NCBI GenBank assembly: GCA_016617855.1
Contig: JAECUM010004367.1
Location: forward strand, 1 to 64,000
Length of the DNA stretch: 64,000 bases
From: Megalonaias nervosa
Taxonomy: Eukaryota; Mollusca; Bivalvia; Unionida; Unionidae
Direction: 5' to 3'
Below, piece after piece: positions 13,714 through 24,212 of this stretch; positions within the stretch are counted from its first letter, which is position 1; every line of letters begins with the position of its first letter. A program made the position numbers and the translations under genes. The notes under the pieces are model-generated. The model ran no database searches. It was not told where the DNA came from and saw only the letters and a list, made by a program, of their open reading frames with translations.

Positions 13714-16685
13714 TAGGGCTGTCAACAGGTACCCGGGTAACCGTGTACCCGACTAGTGAAAAACCTGGGCATTGAAAATTAATGACGAGTACCTGTTCAC
13801 AAAAATAATTTGTCGACAACACTATCAAAATATCATATATCATCAGCAGTACGCTGGTCTGAGTTGCAGCTCCAGTCTATATTTAGGAGTAGGACCACCC
13901 TTTATGCATCAGCGGCGCACTACTAAATGGCTGCTGCACGCTGGGCTGTGTGAACAGCTTCACAGTTCAAAACAACACTAATATGTAGACTACGCGTGTT
14001 AACATATCACTTTAGTGACTGCGTGGTCACGTGGTATCACTGGTACATACCAGTGACACCATGTGACCATGCAGTCGCTGTAGCCCTGTTTGCTATTGCC
14101 ATTTTAGAAGTGCTGCATGTGTGTCTAACAAAACACAGTTATTATAGGGAGTCATATTATTTTCTGTTTAAATAAATATTTTACAAAGAGTAATGGGCAA
14201 AGTTGCTAAAGTGTGGGTGCATGCTGAACGACTGAACGAGAATAGTGCTTGTTGCAAATTGTGTGCACTGGTGCTTTCTGCAAAAGGTGGAAACACAAGT
14301 ACTTTGCGGAACCATATCGTTGGAACACACCGCATTGACGTCGATAATAACGGCAGCAGAAGTAGTACTCCGTGCATTGCTTCATTCATGGTCTGGAAAC
14401 CAAAATTATCATAGCCAGGGCCTTAGAAATTGATCGGAGAATTGCGGCCTTCATTGCACAAGATGGGTGAAGTATTGTGGAAGGAGATGGTTTTAAATGC
14501 CTAATTAATTTTCTAGAGCCAGACTACAAAATCAAATCAAGAACAACGACAACTGCATTGATAAAGAAACGGTAAGATGAAGGCGTTCGGAAAATATTGG
14601 TGGAATTGGAAAAGGCTTATTATGTAGCATTTACAACGGACTTGTGGACTTCATTGCAGAATATTGCCTATATGTGCGTGACTGCACACTGGATAAATCC
14701 TGTGTGGGAACTGAAATCAGCCATTTTGCAGACAAGGGAGACTCCGGAACGACACACTGGGCAAAACATCAGTGTTCGTCTGAGTGATTGTGCCAATGAG
14801 TGGAACATTCCGGTGAATAAAATAGCTGCAACAGTCCATGACAACGGATCAAATATGAATGCAGCCATGGACTTGCTGGATGACTGGCCAATAACTTTGC
14901 TTCACTCATATGTTGCAATTGGCAATTAGCGCTGGTTTAAAAGTGAAAACCATAGCCAGAATGCTTGGTGCTGCCAGGAGAATAGCTGCACATTTTAAAC
15001 ACAGTACAGTTGCAGCTCAGGCTTCGCGTGAAAAACAGAAAGCACTACAAAATAATGACGCCGCTGCAGTTTCGGAAGTTATCATAGATTGTTCCAAAAG
15101 GTGGAATTTGACTCGGGATATGTTGGAACGCCTCGTGAAATTACGGTGGGCGATCGGTGCAGTTCTGTCTGACCCACAGGTAACAGTCCGCAGCATCGCT
15201 TCTACTTTTGAAATGTCGGACGAAAACTGGTCATTGGCTGAAGCTCTCATACCTATACTAAAGCCTTTCAAGCAAGTTACCATCATGTCATCTGGACAAA
15301 AGTACCCGTCCATCTCGTCTGTGTATGCGCACTTGTATATAATAATGAAAAACATTCCTGATTCGAAACCAGACGATGATGCTGCAGTTAAAGAATTTCG
15401 GAAAGCCATCACCAATGAACTTCAAACCAGCTATTATCCTACCGGATACAGGGTGCTCAATGCAGGTATGGCTGCAGTCCTCGATCCGCGTTATAAACTT
15501 CTGAAATTTTTTGAGGAACCACCACGACAGGAGACGTAAGCTGCTGTCAGACTGGAGTTGATGGCAGTAGTAATCACGGATCCACTACCTGTGCCGCTAA
15601 CCACTGTTGCCATAATCACTGACAAAATGGATGAACTAGAACCGAAGAGACCGAGAATGGAAAATGTCGCCGAAAATAACATTTTCAATGATCTAGCTTC
15701 TCTGTGAGCCACAGACGACAACGCTGCATCGGTAGACGAATTGGCAACATATCTGTTGGAGATGCCACTTCATGTTAATGGTGACATTCTTCAGTATTGG
15801 CGAGATAATACATCACGATATTCCAGGCTGGCTGCCCTTGCGCAAAAATATCTCTGTATTCCTGCAATGTCAGTTTCATCCGAAAGTGCTTTTTCGACGG
15901 CTGGACACGTTGCAAACAGGAAACATGTATCGCTGTCACCAGATACGGTCGATATGTTGCCTTTTTTTTTAGCAGAAACTGGAAATTGTGCTGGGGACAA
16001 TGATCATGTACTTGTACACTAGGACAGACTGGTATTATTTAGCTTTGATAAATTCGGTCTTAGTTCATTCATTTTATAGTTTTTAATTCATGAAAAACAT
16101 TCAAAAAAAGTTATTTTATTCTAGTTTGAAATATTAATATTATAATGTTTGCTTACTTAAGTGTAAACCTCCTTTAGTATTCAAGTTTTCAACTGGAAGT
16201 TGACTTTCACCGCCATTCGCCGTGAGTAATAAATAGCAAAACACGCTGTGAAGTTGTTGGAAGTTTATTAATAAGTGAAACAACATTGTAATATTAATAC
16301 ATTATTATTGACAAACAAAATATTATAGCACAGTTTATAATAGACAATTTGAAGTACAACAGGAAACAAATTATTTCCGTCGACAGACTATCAGCCATCT
16401 CCCATTGGGTGTGGGTAAAGTGCGAATGTGAAAATGCGAAAGTGCGAATTGGTAAAATGCAAAAAAGAGAACGAGAAATAGTGGATAAAGTGTGGTAAAC
16501 AATGTGCAGAATGATGTAAATAGTCCGTTTGTTTTGTGACCCTACAACAATAAAGGTTTGTGAAAATTTGACAGTGGGGTAACTAGGGTTGTACATGTCT
16601 TTTATATTCTAACGAGTACCTGGTTACCCGTTAAACGGCGCAACGGGTACCCGGGTGAAGTTTTCCGTGGTTTTTGACAGCCCTA
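13714..16685 (+). mobile_element. hAT-superfamily DNA transposon, 2972 bp, full length but inactive
   Basis: Terminal inverted repeats TAGGGCTGTCAA...TTGACAGCCCTA are flanked by a perfect 8-bp target duplication ATAGGGAT (13706-13713 and 16686-16693), the hAT hallmark. Subterminal GGTACCCGGGTAACC-like motifs occur at both ends. It contains a degraded BED-type transposase gene and lies inside the right arm of a long-TIR element. Confidence 0.93.
14193..16022 (+). pseudogene. hAT transposase (ZBED-like), disabled
   Basis: The order of hAT domains is complete but the frame is broken. Seen: a BED zinc finger near 14245-14330 (C-x2-C ... H-x4-H, CKLCALVLSAKGG and NHIVGTHR); the first catalytic block FTTDLWTS (near 14630); the second, VHDNGSNMNAAMDLLDDW; the LDPRYK segment near 15480; and the C-terminal dimerisation block SSESAFSTAGHVANRKH (near 15880). 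Disabling changes include frame shifts near 14420 and 14900 and in-frame stops at 14468-14470, 14573-14575, 15537-15539 and about 15705. Known: hAT transposases use a DDE RNase-H fold interrupted by a helical domain. Inference: the source was autonomous, and this copy is dead. Confidence 0.9.
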
Positions 16686-16873
16686 ATAGGGATACACAGT
16701 CAAATGCCTGAGCTAAATATGGGTACCAAATTTATTAAGCTTTGCAAAGCTTAGCTTGAAATCTCAGCGTTTATTCTTAAATAGGTCGCATGAGAAAGGA
16801 GAGAAGTGTCCTCCCTTGTAGTTATTATATAGTACATGTGTGACAGGTAAATTGAAAGCAACGATACGACCCC

Positions 16874-16996
16874 ATGTGCACATGAGAGGCTACTGTATAC
16901 ATGGCGACCAGTATATTTAATGTGGGGAAAACCATGGCAGAACCCATGGGAAGCTACTGGCAAACTATCTTGCATACCCACTTTGGCCGAGCATTA
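16874..16996 (-). mobile_element. SINE family A, right fragment of the interrupted copy
   Basis: The segment GGCTACTGTATACATGGCG ... CCCACTTTGGCCGAGC matches the internal part of the minus-strand SINE. It is truncated near the B-box. Together with 12521-12547 it rebuilds one SINE in the same orientation. Confidence 0.7.
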
Positions 16997-17890
16997 AAAT
17001 TTTAGGTCACCCACCCATCCTCCGAACTTGACCAAAAGAGTGCAAAAGCTAAAGAACGAATATATGTTGCTGCCGTATTTTATAAACATAACGTGAGTAA
17101 TTTCACGGTTGGGGAAGGTTGGAGGCAGTGGATATTTTACTTTTAATAGCAATGTTTTTCTTCCTATTTTGGAAAAAAAATTGTTAACGTCAGTCAGGGT
17201 AATGTTGAACAAACAGTTATTCATGTTCTAAAAAAATATTGTTTAAACCCTAACATATGCAGTTTAATTAAGCACAAGAAATAAACTAACAAAAATAATG
17301 TAAATATGCAAAATTTTAATTGTATCTATCAGTCTACCATAAATGTAATATTTGATGTTGCAGTTAAATCTATTGCTCTGAATGTACATTATTGATTTTC
17401 TACTTTACAGAATAGAAGTATACAAGATTTATTATCCATCTTTTTTAAATTTAATGGAATGTAACCAAAAGTTTAAGTATTACATGTTTTCTTTAATTTT
17501 ATTATATGAAATTTATTCTTGTACATGTAAAAAGGCATTATAGCTTTAACAGATCATGAATTTAATATTAAACCACAAATATTACTAAATAATTTAATAT
17601 GAAGAAGAAAGTTTAAAATTAGAATTAACATATCTGTGAACAAATGAAAGGAAATTAGTGGCAGAAATAATGTTTTATTTTTCATTTATGCACGCTGCAA
17701 AGAGGAAAATATTTACAATAGAAAATATAATTGCAACAATACAAAATTCTGTGAACTACATAAACAAAGCATCTGTTTGGAAAGTCTTTAAAAACCTACA
17801 TCATTTTATCTACATAACTAGGTTTGCATCTAAATGCAGCCACATGTTTGCTGTGGAACTGTTTTTCTGCTTACAACTTCTGCATCATAT
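16997..17890. other. AT-rich intergenic sequence
   Basis: No gene seen. The 84-codon ORF at 17658 has no recognisable domain. Confidence 0.4.
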
Positions 17891-18150
17891 TCAGCCTGGA
17901 TTAGAATGTTAGAAGTATCCTGCAGTATCTTGGAAATCAATTTTGCCAAATTCAAACCTACTTACTACTCTGCCTGGATTTTCTTCCATAAATAATTTGC
18001 ATTCTCTTATGTAATGTTACTTCAGAGGCTTGAAAGACCCCATATCAAGTGGCTGCAGTTTGTGTAGTGTGTGGAGGAGTGCAAAGAGTATCATGCCTAG
18101 CTCCTTACATTTTCTCAACATTCATGTACTGTGACCATCAGTTGATAGTA

Positions 18151-19780
18151 CAGTAAAACCTGTTATGAGAGACCGCCCCTTCTGCCAACAAAAAGCGGTC
18201 TCTCAAGACAGGTGGTCTTTCATAGCAAAAATACCAGTTTCCAAGGTCCAGTTTCAGAACAATTTCAAGAAAAATAACCACAATCACTGTACATATATTC
18301 TATTCTTTATTAATAGTTGTTGCTAAAATATTGTATGCATTCATCTAAAAATAAAATTATAATGTAATAAAGATATACTTCTATCATTAAACATGAAATC
18401 ACATTTACATTTGAAGATCACATATTTTAGCATATGAAATCGTTTCTGAATTACTCGTTTTCCTTTATAACAACCTAAATTTGTTTTACCGACGTTTAAA
18501 CCGCTTTTTTGCGAGTGGTCTGCACTTTTTCACTTCTTTCAGTTACAATAATTTTTTTCTCCAGCCTTAAAATTTGTCTCATTTTAGTTGGAGGTTCGTC
18601 CATTGTTATTAAAATTCTAGGTGTTAAAATTATTAGTGCTCAGTTTAACATCGAACGTAAAGACGGTGGCTGTGGGAAAATATGAAAAATCTATACATGT
18701 GCATTGCATATCTAACAATGAAATAAAAAGAAACAATTATCTCATTCAGAAACAGGACCATTTACTCAGTGACAAAAGTCAACGGCTTCATTCAAAGATA
18801 ACATACAGGGATTAACTCTATAAGCAAAGTGTGTAACCCGGTCGCACCAACTTGAATAGACAACAGCTTTGTGATTGGGATGTCGTCACTTAACATGGGG
18901 GGGGGGGACGAACATCACAAGTCTTGAGCACTATCAGTCGAATCCCGCAAATGATTCTTTCGTGCTGGTTTAATAGACAATGACCTTATTCACCCCCGGC
19001 AATACCGATTAACTCGAGACAAAATATGCGACCACTACATCAACTTTGACACTTCAACGGCATTTCATGACATGTACATTAGCCAGGTTTATGGACTGTA
19101 GCATCTATCACCGGTAGCAACAATCCTTTTTTAAACATTCTTTTGATATTTGTTTTTGATCAGAACAATTGATACTAATCAAGCGGTCGTTGTAATAATT
19201 ACATAAAGGTCACTGGTGTCTGTCAGTTCTCGCGATACAGTCGTCCTAGGGATGCCAGGTCCTACAAAGGCTGGGAAGCAGGTTAACTACGGGAATAATT
19301 AGTCTGGTTCCCTGCTTTGTATACTTTCTGATTTCCTCACCCCAATACGAATAACGGAGAACAACACAAGGAGCACACGAAGCAGGGAACCAGACTAGGA
19401 AATAATCTACATATACTTTAGTCTGGTTTACGACAGAAACTATAAAACACTTCAAGCCTAGCCAAAAAAAAAAAAAAATCAGAGATCAGTAGCCAGCCAA
19501 TTTTTTTTAAAAAAAATTTTATATTTGGAACGGTATGAGCGGTCGTTCTTACAGGGATTAAACAAAGGTTGGTGGAGTTTATCTTCATTTTTTGCGATGT
19601 GGTCGTTCATAACAGTGTCGAAATGCACATTTTGCCAAGATATTGCGGTCACTGGTCGCGTTCAGCAGGTGGTCGCTCGTAGCAGTGTTTATATAATAAA
19701 ATCGATCCGTGCATAACGATTGTGGTCGTACATGACAGGTGGTCGCTCATAGCAGACGTCACTCAAGACAGTTTTTACTG
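18151..19780. mobile_element. Non-autonomous Tc1/mariner-pogo-type element with TA target duplication
   Basis: The ends CAGTAAAACCTGT and (A)CAGTTTTTACTG are inverted relatives, bounded by TA on both sides (18149-18150 and 19781-19782). Subterminal GGTGGTC(G/T)(C/T)TCATAGCA motifs repeat at both ends. No transposase is present. Removing it restores the reading frame of the surrounding pogo-type transposase, which proves the insertion boundaries. Confidence 0.85.
19300..19397. mobile_element. Mini-MITE, TAGTCTGGTTCCCTG family, copy 1
   Basis: 98 bp with ends TAGTCTGGTTCCCTG and CAGGGAACCAGACTA, flanked by the 9-bp near-duplication GGGAATAAT/GGAAATAAT. It lies inside the element at 18151-19780. 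A second copy is at 35962-36038. Confidence 0.8.
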
Positions 19781-20317
19781 TAATACTGTTCTTGCTGGTG
19801 GAATGTGCCTTACAAAGTGCTCAGTTACCCAAGTTTTGAAGAGCCCTTAAGTCTATCCAACCATTTGCATGCTATAGTACAAGGCGGCATACCCTGAAAC
19901 CTCATGTTTACCAGTGAATATCACCCGTGATGGGATGAGGAGGCCAGAGGCACAAGCTACAACTGCTACGTTTTGTTTTATTGCCACTTGTCTTTGAATA
20001 AGCATCTTGTACAGACTGCTTTACAATTTTAGGTGGCTTATGATCATATTGTATACCTGTTTTATTGGCATTAAAAATTTGCTCTGGGGGCATGTGTTTA
20101 ATGGGTATATGTGACAGAAGACTTGAGACTGAAGTAGTTATTGACTACTGTTGGATTCAGAGATATTGCCCTATCCCTGAGTAATGACTGGGGGCTGCAC
20201 AAACTCACATGGGGCCATCTTTTAGTACATGTAAACCCCAACCACCAGTCACAACCAGGTCTACCATTTCCTTTCTTTACTATGTCACTGACTGCACAAG
20301 ACCTGTTTTTTGCTAGG

Positions 20318-20535
20318 ACTGCTCTGGTGGCCTAGTGGTTAGAATGTCAGCATCGGATGCGACAGGTCGCAGGTTCGAGCCTGGGCTGAGTCATCTCAAA
20401 GACTTGTAAATATGGTACTCAGCATTAAGAGATTAGTGTTAGGACTGGTCCGCCTGGTGTTGGGATAATGTGACTGGGTGGGACATGATGTTACTTGTCA
20501 GCAGCATGATGCCCCAGTTCTATATATCACAATAA
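20318..20535 (+). mobile_element. tRNA-derived SINE, family B
   Basis: The head GCTCTGGTGGCCTAGTGGTT holds an A box (near 20327-20338) and GGTTCGAGCC at 20372-20381 is a perfect B box. A non-tRNA body follows. It is not a tRNA gene: there is no cloverleaf closing stem after the B box. Confidence 0.8.
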
Positions 20536-21190
20536 ACTGCCGCACTGTAGACATTGTAGCAGTATGACTGCAAAATTGTTAAAGCCGTGTTAAAAATCCA
20601 AATCATGCACACCCACACACATGCCATAATTACAGAAAACTTTATGAAAAACGTCCATTTATTTTTGTTACTTGGATCTGTAATTAAAATTTTCGTCAAA
20701 AAATCGTCTAAATCCATGTGGATTAGTAGTTAGTGTAAGAGTATAGACACAAAAGAAATTGATAAATTATTTATGCATAACACTCACTTTAACTAGGCCT
20801 AGTCTCCACATGTCTACACTAACTTTCGTGAATGTCTTAAAGTTTACAAATGATGACTGTTTTATTATCCTATACCTGCCATGGTTTGTGCCCATGACCA
20901 TCTTCTGGATACAATGGTTTTTTTTTTTAAGTTTAACAAAATCACTCTCCTCTTATATTATTTAGACATAACATCCATCAGGCACCATTTATTTTCAATT
21001 TAGACTGGTCCGCTAAATATTCAGTAAAAAAATGAATCTATGATGTGTGGTTTCACATTCAAGGAACCCATCTGTTTTCTTGGAACTGTTTCATGTAAAA
21101 TTTATGTAAAAATTACGATATTTAGACATGTAGTGAATTTTTATTATATTTTTAAAAATGTTATTAAATAACAAAGATTTTTTTCCCTTA
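20536..21190. other. AT-rich intergenic sequence
   Basis: No gene seen. Short words such as AGTGTAGACATC and TGTCTACACTAAC suggest further repeat remnants. Confidence 0.35.
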
Positions 21191-22617
21191 CCGTATTTAT
21201 GGTATGTTTTCGTACACCGTTTTTGTTTTTGGCAAATATAATATTTAAATTCCATGCAATTTTTCGGACATGGCTCCGCTATAATTTTTCTACAATTTAT
21301 GTTTTATGACGCAATGTAAGAAAATCTGCTGCATCGTTTTAAAGTAAGATTCACAGTGTGTTTGCCGTTAATTTAACTGATACAGTGTTCGCTTCATTTG
21401 GTCCCCAGTTATTTAATGTGATCACGAACTTCCATGGATTGGTTGTCAGTGTAGACATCATTACACACGAAAGCACTTCAAGCAGGTGTGACAGTTATGG
21501 CTTTGATTTGAAACCATGACCCCTGCTTTATATTGTTAAACAATACACCAGAGAGTTAGTATGGATTAGTAAATTCATTGGCATCATGCAACAAAACAAA
21601 CCCCTTATCCCTGAGGCATTATGTACCACGGTTTAAATGTAGTTATTGTTCTACAGGTAATAAACCTCTTTGTAGACAATAAATATTAATTGTGGGTGCA
21701 ACATGTTCGGTACATTGTTTGCTCTTTTAACGAAATCCAGATGGCTGCCTTTTATTTCCGAACACACCTGTCAGAGAAATCCCACAAATTATAGTATGAA
21801 CAATTATCACCTAGACACCCTGAAATCTCCAACATGCATCAAAACAATCTTTGAGCAGTCGATTGTTTCGAGTCAGCAGGCTCTACTCATTTTGAAGCTA
21901 CCCTCGGCTAGGTGGGAAAAAAAGGAAGAGAGAACCACAACAAATAGATCACCTTTATTTTAAAAAATACCAACATATTAACGACTGGTATATTGCAACT
22001 TGCTTTTATTTTTACCCTTCCTAGGCATGCATACAACACTCACCCCATATGGAGCCTCTCACTCTTGGTGCTGTAAGATTAGACATCATACATGTACCGG
22101 TATTTCTACTCTCGATACTAAAATGTTTCTGTCATAAATATCTTCAGAATTATAATTCCAAATTTTTTTTATTTAGTTTGTATTAATATGTTAATTACAC
22201 AGACATAAAGCTTGGCATGCGTTTGTAAGGTAGATTTTATTGATCACTGATTAGTAGAGGGTTAAGCTGTGGATTGCAAAATTACAAATATGGCAGTTCT
22301 TTTGGAAAATACGCACACAATCGTGGCTCTGATACATGTATGGCTGCGTTTTCTGGTGGATGGACATGTATGAAATAGACAAAATAAGCAAGTAATGCCT
22401 GTTTTTCATTCATTATACTTTCCGTGGTATTAGACAAAATACTTGTTTTACTTCATGGCAGCACTTCATTATGTGAGCTAATGGTAACTTCATTATGGAC
22501 GGGGGGGCACAAATTTATCTTCCCGTTTGTTTTCGGACACCTAATTAAAGAACTTAATATGTATTCGGAAAACAAAAAAGTAATTTTTTGCAGTCTGAAA
22601 ACATGCCGTAAATACGG
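21191..22617. mobile_element. Candidate TA-flanked inverted-repeat DNA element (CCGTATTTA ends)
   Basis: CCGTATTTATGGTATGTTTTC at the left and the inverted GAAAACATGCCGTAAATACGG at the right extend into a weaker inverted match of about 70 bp. Both ends abut TA (21189-21190, 22618-22619). No transposase is visible. Consistent with a Tc1/mariner-type non-autonomous element. Confidence 0.5.
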
Positions 22618-22949
22618 TATATTAAAATATTTCATTGAAAAATTTCATTCTGTATAGTAGTCCATTTCGTTCATTTTTCCTAACATGGTATAAGAAGTGC
22701 ATGTTATGGTTACCAAGTTTTGTGATGCCTTTGCCATGACAAAAATATGTCTTGGGTTTGATGCAAATAAAAAATGTCCGGTAAATGAGCATGTGAACAG
22801 CGGCCCTGACTTCAGCAGCTAACTCGCTCCAGGGCCTAAATGGCATTAGTTAAATCGGATATTTCTGTTGTGCTATATTTTATTTGAATTGTAGTATGTA
22901 TTTAAATTTTATTTTGTTGAATATTTTTTATTAGTAATTACCGTCGTTA

Positions 22950-23034
22950 TTGATGAAAGGTATCGACCCAGGATCTCAAAACAAACGCGTTGTGAGAAAT
23001 ATTGGCACACGAACCAAGGACAGGCACGAAGTTA
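22950..23034 (+). other. PRDM9: Candidate noncoding 5' exon end (strong donor)
   Basis: A consensus donor, TTAG|GTAAGT, occurs at about 23034/23035, 1 kb before the first PRDM9-like coding exon, which itself begins with a splice acceptor. The stretch before it has CpG-containing, non-repetitive sequence (AAACGCGTTG). The exon start cannot be placed. The donor abuts a repeat remnant, so this is one of two candidates for the missing 5' exon. Confidence 0.2.
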
Positions 23035-23168
23035 GGTAAGTTTAGCTTGAAATATTAACATCGATTCTTAAATAGGTCGTGCAAGAAAGGAGAGAAGTGT
23101 CCTTCCTTATATTATTATATAGTACATGTGTGGCAAGTACATTATAAGCAAAGATATGAGCCCATGTG
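23035..23168. mobile_element. Solo arm of the long-TIR (MULE-like) element
   Basis: The stretch TTTAGCTTGAAATATTAAC ... AAGATATGAGCCC matches the terminal 135 bp of the right arm of the element at 12548-16873. No partner arm is seen nearby. Confidence 0.7.
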
Positions 23169-23244
23169 ATGATGGATAAATGTGAACACGACACGCGCCT
23201 CAAACTGTAATCGTTGTTCTGCGTCTTGATCTGAACTTGGAAAC

Positions 23245-23395
23245 TTTTTTTAAAGGGTTACCCAGTTGTCCATTTCATTACCCAGGTTATTGTCAACGGG
23301 CAGGTACCCGTTGGCATCTTTAGGTATGACTTGGCCGGGGTTCAAACCTGCAATCTTCCGCATCCAAGGTGGACAATCCAGCTTAGACCACAAGA
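23245..23395 (-). mobile_element. tRNA-derived SINE, family C
   Basis: On the minus strand TGGTCTAAGCTGG (A box, near 23378-23390) and GGTTTGAACCCC (B box, near 23337-23347) form a tRNA-like head, followed by a GGGTACCTGCCCGTTGAC body. Confidence 0.75.
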
Positions 23396-23539
23396 GTGGT
23401 ACCTGTAATATGGGGAACTTGTCACATTTAACAAAGGCTGAGACTACATGGCTGCAGTATACCATATTTAGAACACATGTTTATGTTGACACCAAAATAC
23501 CTGACTTCATGCAAATACATGCGTGTAAATGGAGGTAAC

Positions 23540-24040
23540 CATTTCAGTATTTGGGGGATAGTGGTGGACTGGAATGTAAACAAAAATATCGGCCAGCAAA
23601 TAACTTGAAAAAGTATGATTTATAGAAAAAAGGAACTTATTATCTCCATCATATTAAGTTGAAGAAAAACTATATTGAGATAAAAGAATAAAGAATACCC
23701 AGGCTCAGAAGCAAATGCCCCAACTCAAGATTAAATTGTCAGCTTTGGGTTCTAAATGACCATCACAGCATATTTAATGTTATTATAAATAATAACTGAA
23801 GTAAATAAAAAGATGCACAAGCTCATCATGATAGGCTCAATCATGTTTCATTGAAAAGGTTAACAGGATGAGCAAAGTAACATGAACCTGAGGTATGTTT
23901 TGAAAAACTGCAAAGATGTTGTGAAGGATATGTGCAAATTGCATGAGAGCACAAGTTACACTTCGCAGCATTTTACATGAGATGAGCTTAGCACTAGTGC
24001 ACATTTCTGCATCGTTATTGTTTTGAGCGTAATTTTTATT
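23540..24040. other. Sequence upstream of the first PRDM9-like coding exon
   Basis: AT-rich, with no CpG-rich or TATA-type promoter recognised. It ends in the branch-site and acceptor region of the exon at 24045. Confidence 0.4.
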
Positions 24041-24044
24041 TCAG

Positions 24045-24212
24045 TACCATCAATAATGTCCTTGGGATCAAAAATTGACTTCAGCAAGTTTGAGACCCAG
24101 GGGGTGGACATCACACCTTACTTCAGCAAGGCTGAACTGGAACAGCTGTCTGACTATGAGAAGAAGAGATATGAAAACATAAAGCGCAACTATGACATGA
24201 TGATTGCATTTG
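24045..24212 (+). CDS. PRDM9: PRDM9-like exon with start codon and KRAB-like domain
   Basis: Acceptor TTTATTTCAG ends at 24044, so at least one 5' exon exists upstream. The likely start is ATG 24056-24058 (MSLGSKIDFSKF). The exon encodes VDITPYFSKAELEQLSDYEK and KRYENIKRNYDMMIAFG, the KRAB-like module of the PRDM9 and SSX families. Donor GTAACT is at 24213. The exon leaves one base (G), which the next exon completes to a Gly codon. If the upstream exon is coding, the frame is open back through the acceptor. Confidence 0.92.

Larger units (their letters stand above)
12548..16873. mobile_element. Long-terminal-inverted-repeat DNA transposon (MULE-like), non-autonomous, carrying a nested hAT
   Basis: The left arm (12548 to about 12870) is the inverted complement of the right arm (about 13575-13713 continued at 16694-16873), each about 320 bp. 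The ends read GGGGCTCGTATCG and CGATACGACCCC. It is flanked by the 9-bp near-repeat ATGAGCACA (12539-12547) and ATGTGCACA (16874-16882). Long TIRs with a 9-bp duplication are known for Mutator-like elements. The spacer (12871-13574) has no coding sequence. A solo arm lies at 23035-23168. Confidence 0.75.
17900..20310 (-). pseudogene. pogo/Tigger-type (DDE, CENP-B-related) transposase, split by a later insertion
   Basis: Read on the minus strand, 20310 to 19783 gives NGRPGCDWW, SLLRDRAISLNPTVVNNYFS, MPPEQIFNANKTGIQYDHKP and, in other frames, WIDL and HIPPARTV. The reading resumes at 18150 with LSTDGHST, LQPLDMGSFKPLK and HYIRECKLFMEENPGRVV. These are the conserved blocks of pogo-type transposases (N-D/K-TGI, DGHxxH/Y, PLDxGxFxPLK). 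The two halves meet in frame when 18151-19780 is removed. The first catalytic D is replaced (NANKTG where NxDETG is usual) and frame breaks are present, so the gene is dead. The N-terminal HTH part is not recognisable. Confidence 0.85.

Noticed and set aside
20318..20395. Possible tRNA genes (A/B boxes at 20327/20372, 7042, 23337, 44581, 45127)
   Set aside because: The A and B boxes are real, but acceptor stems do not close and each is followed by a SINE body; some copies have flanking duplications.
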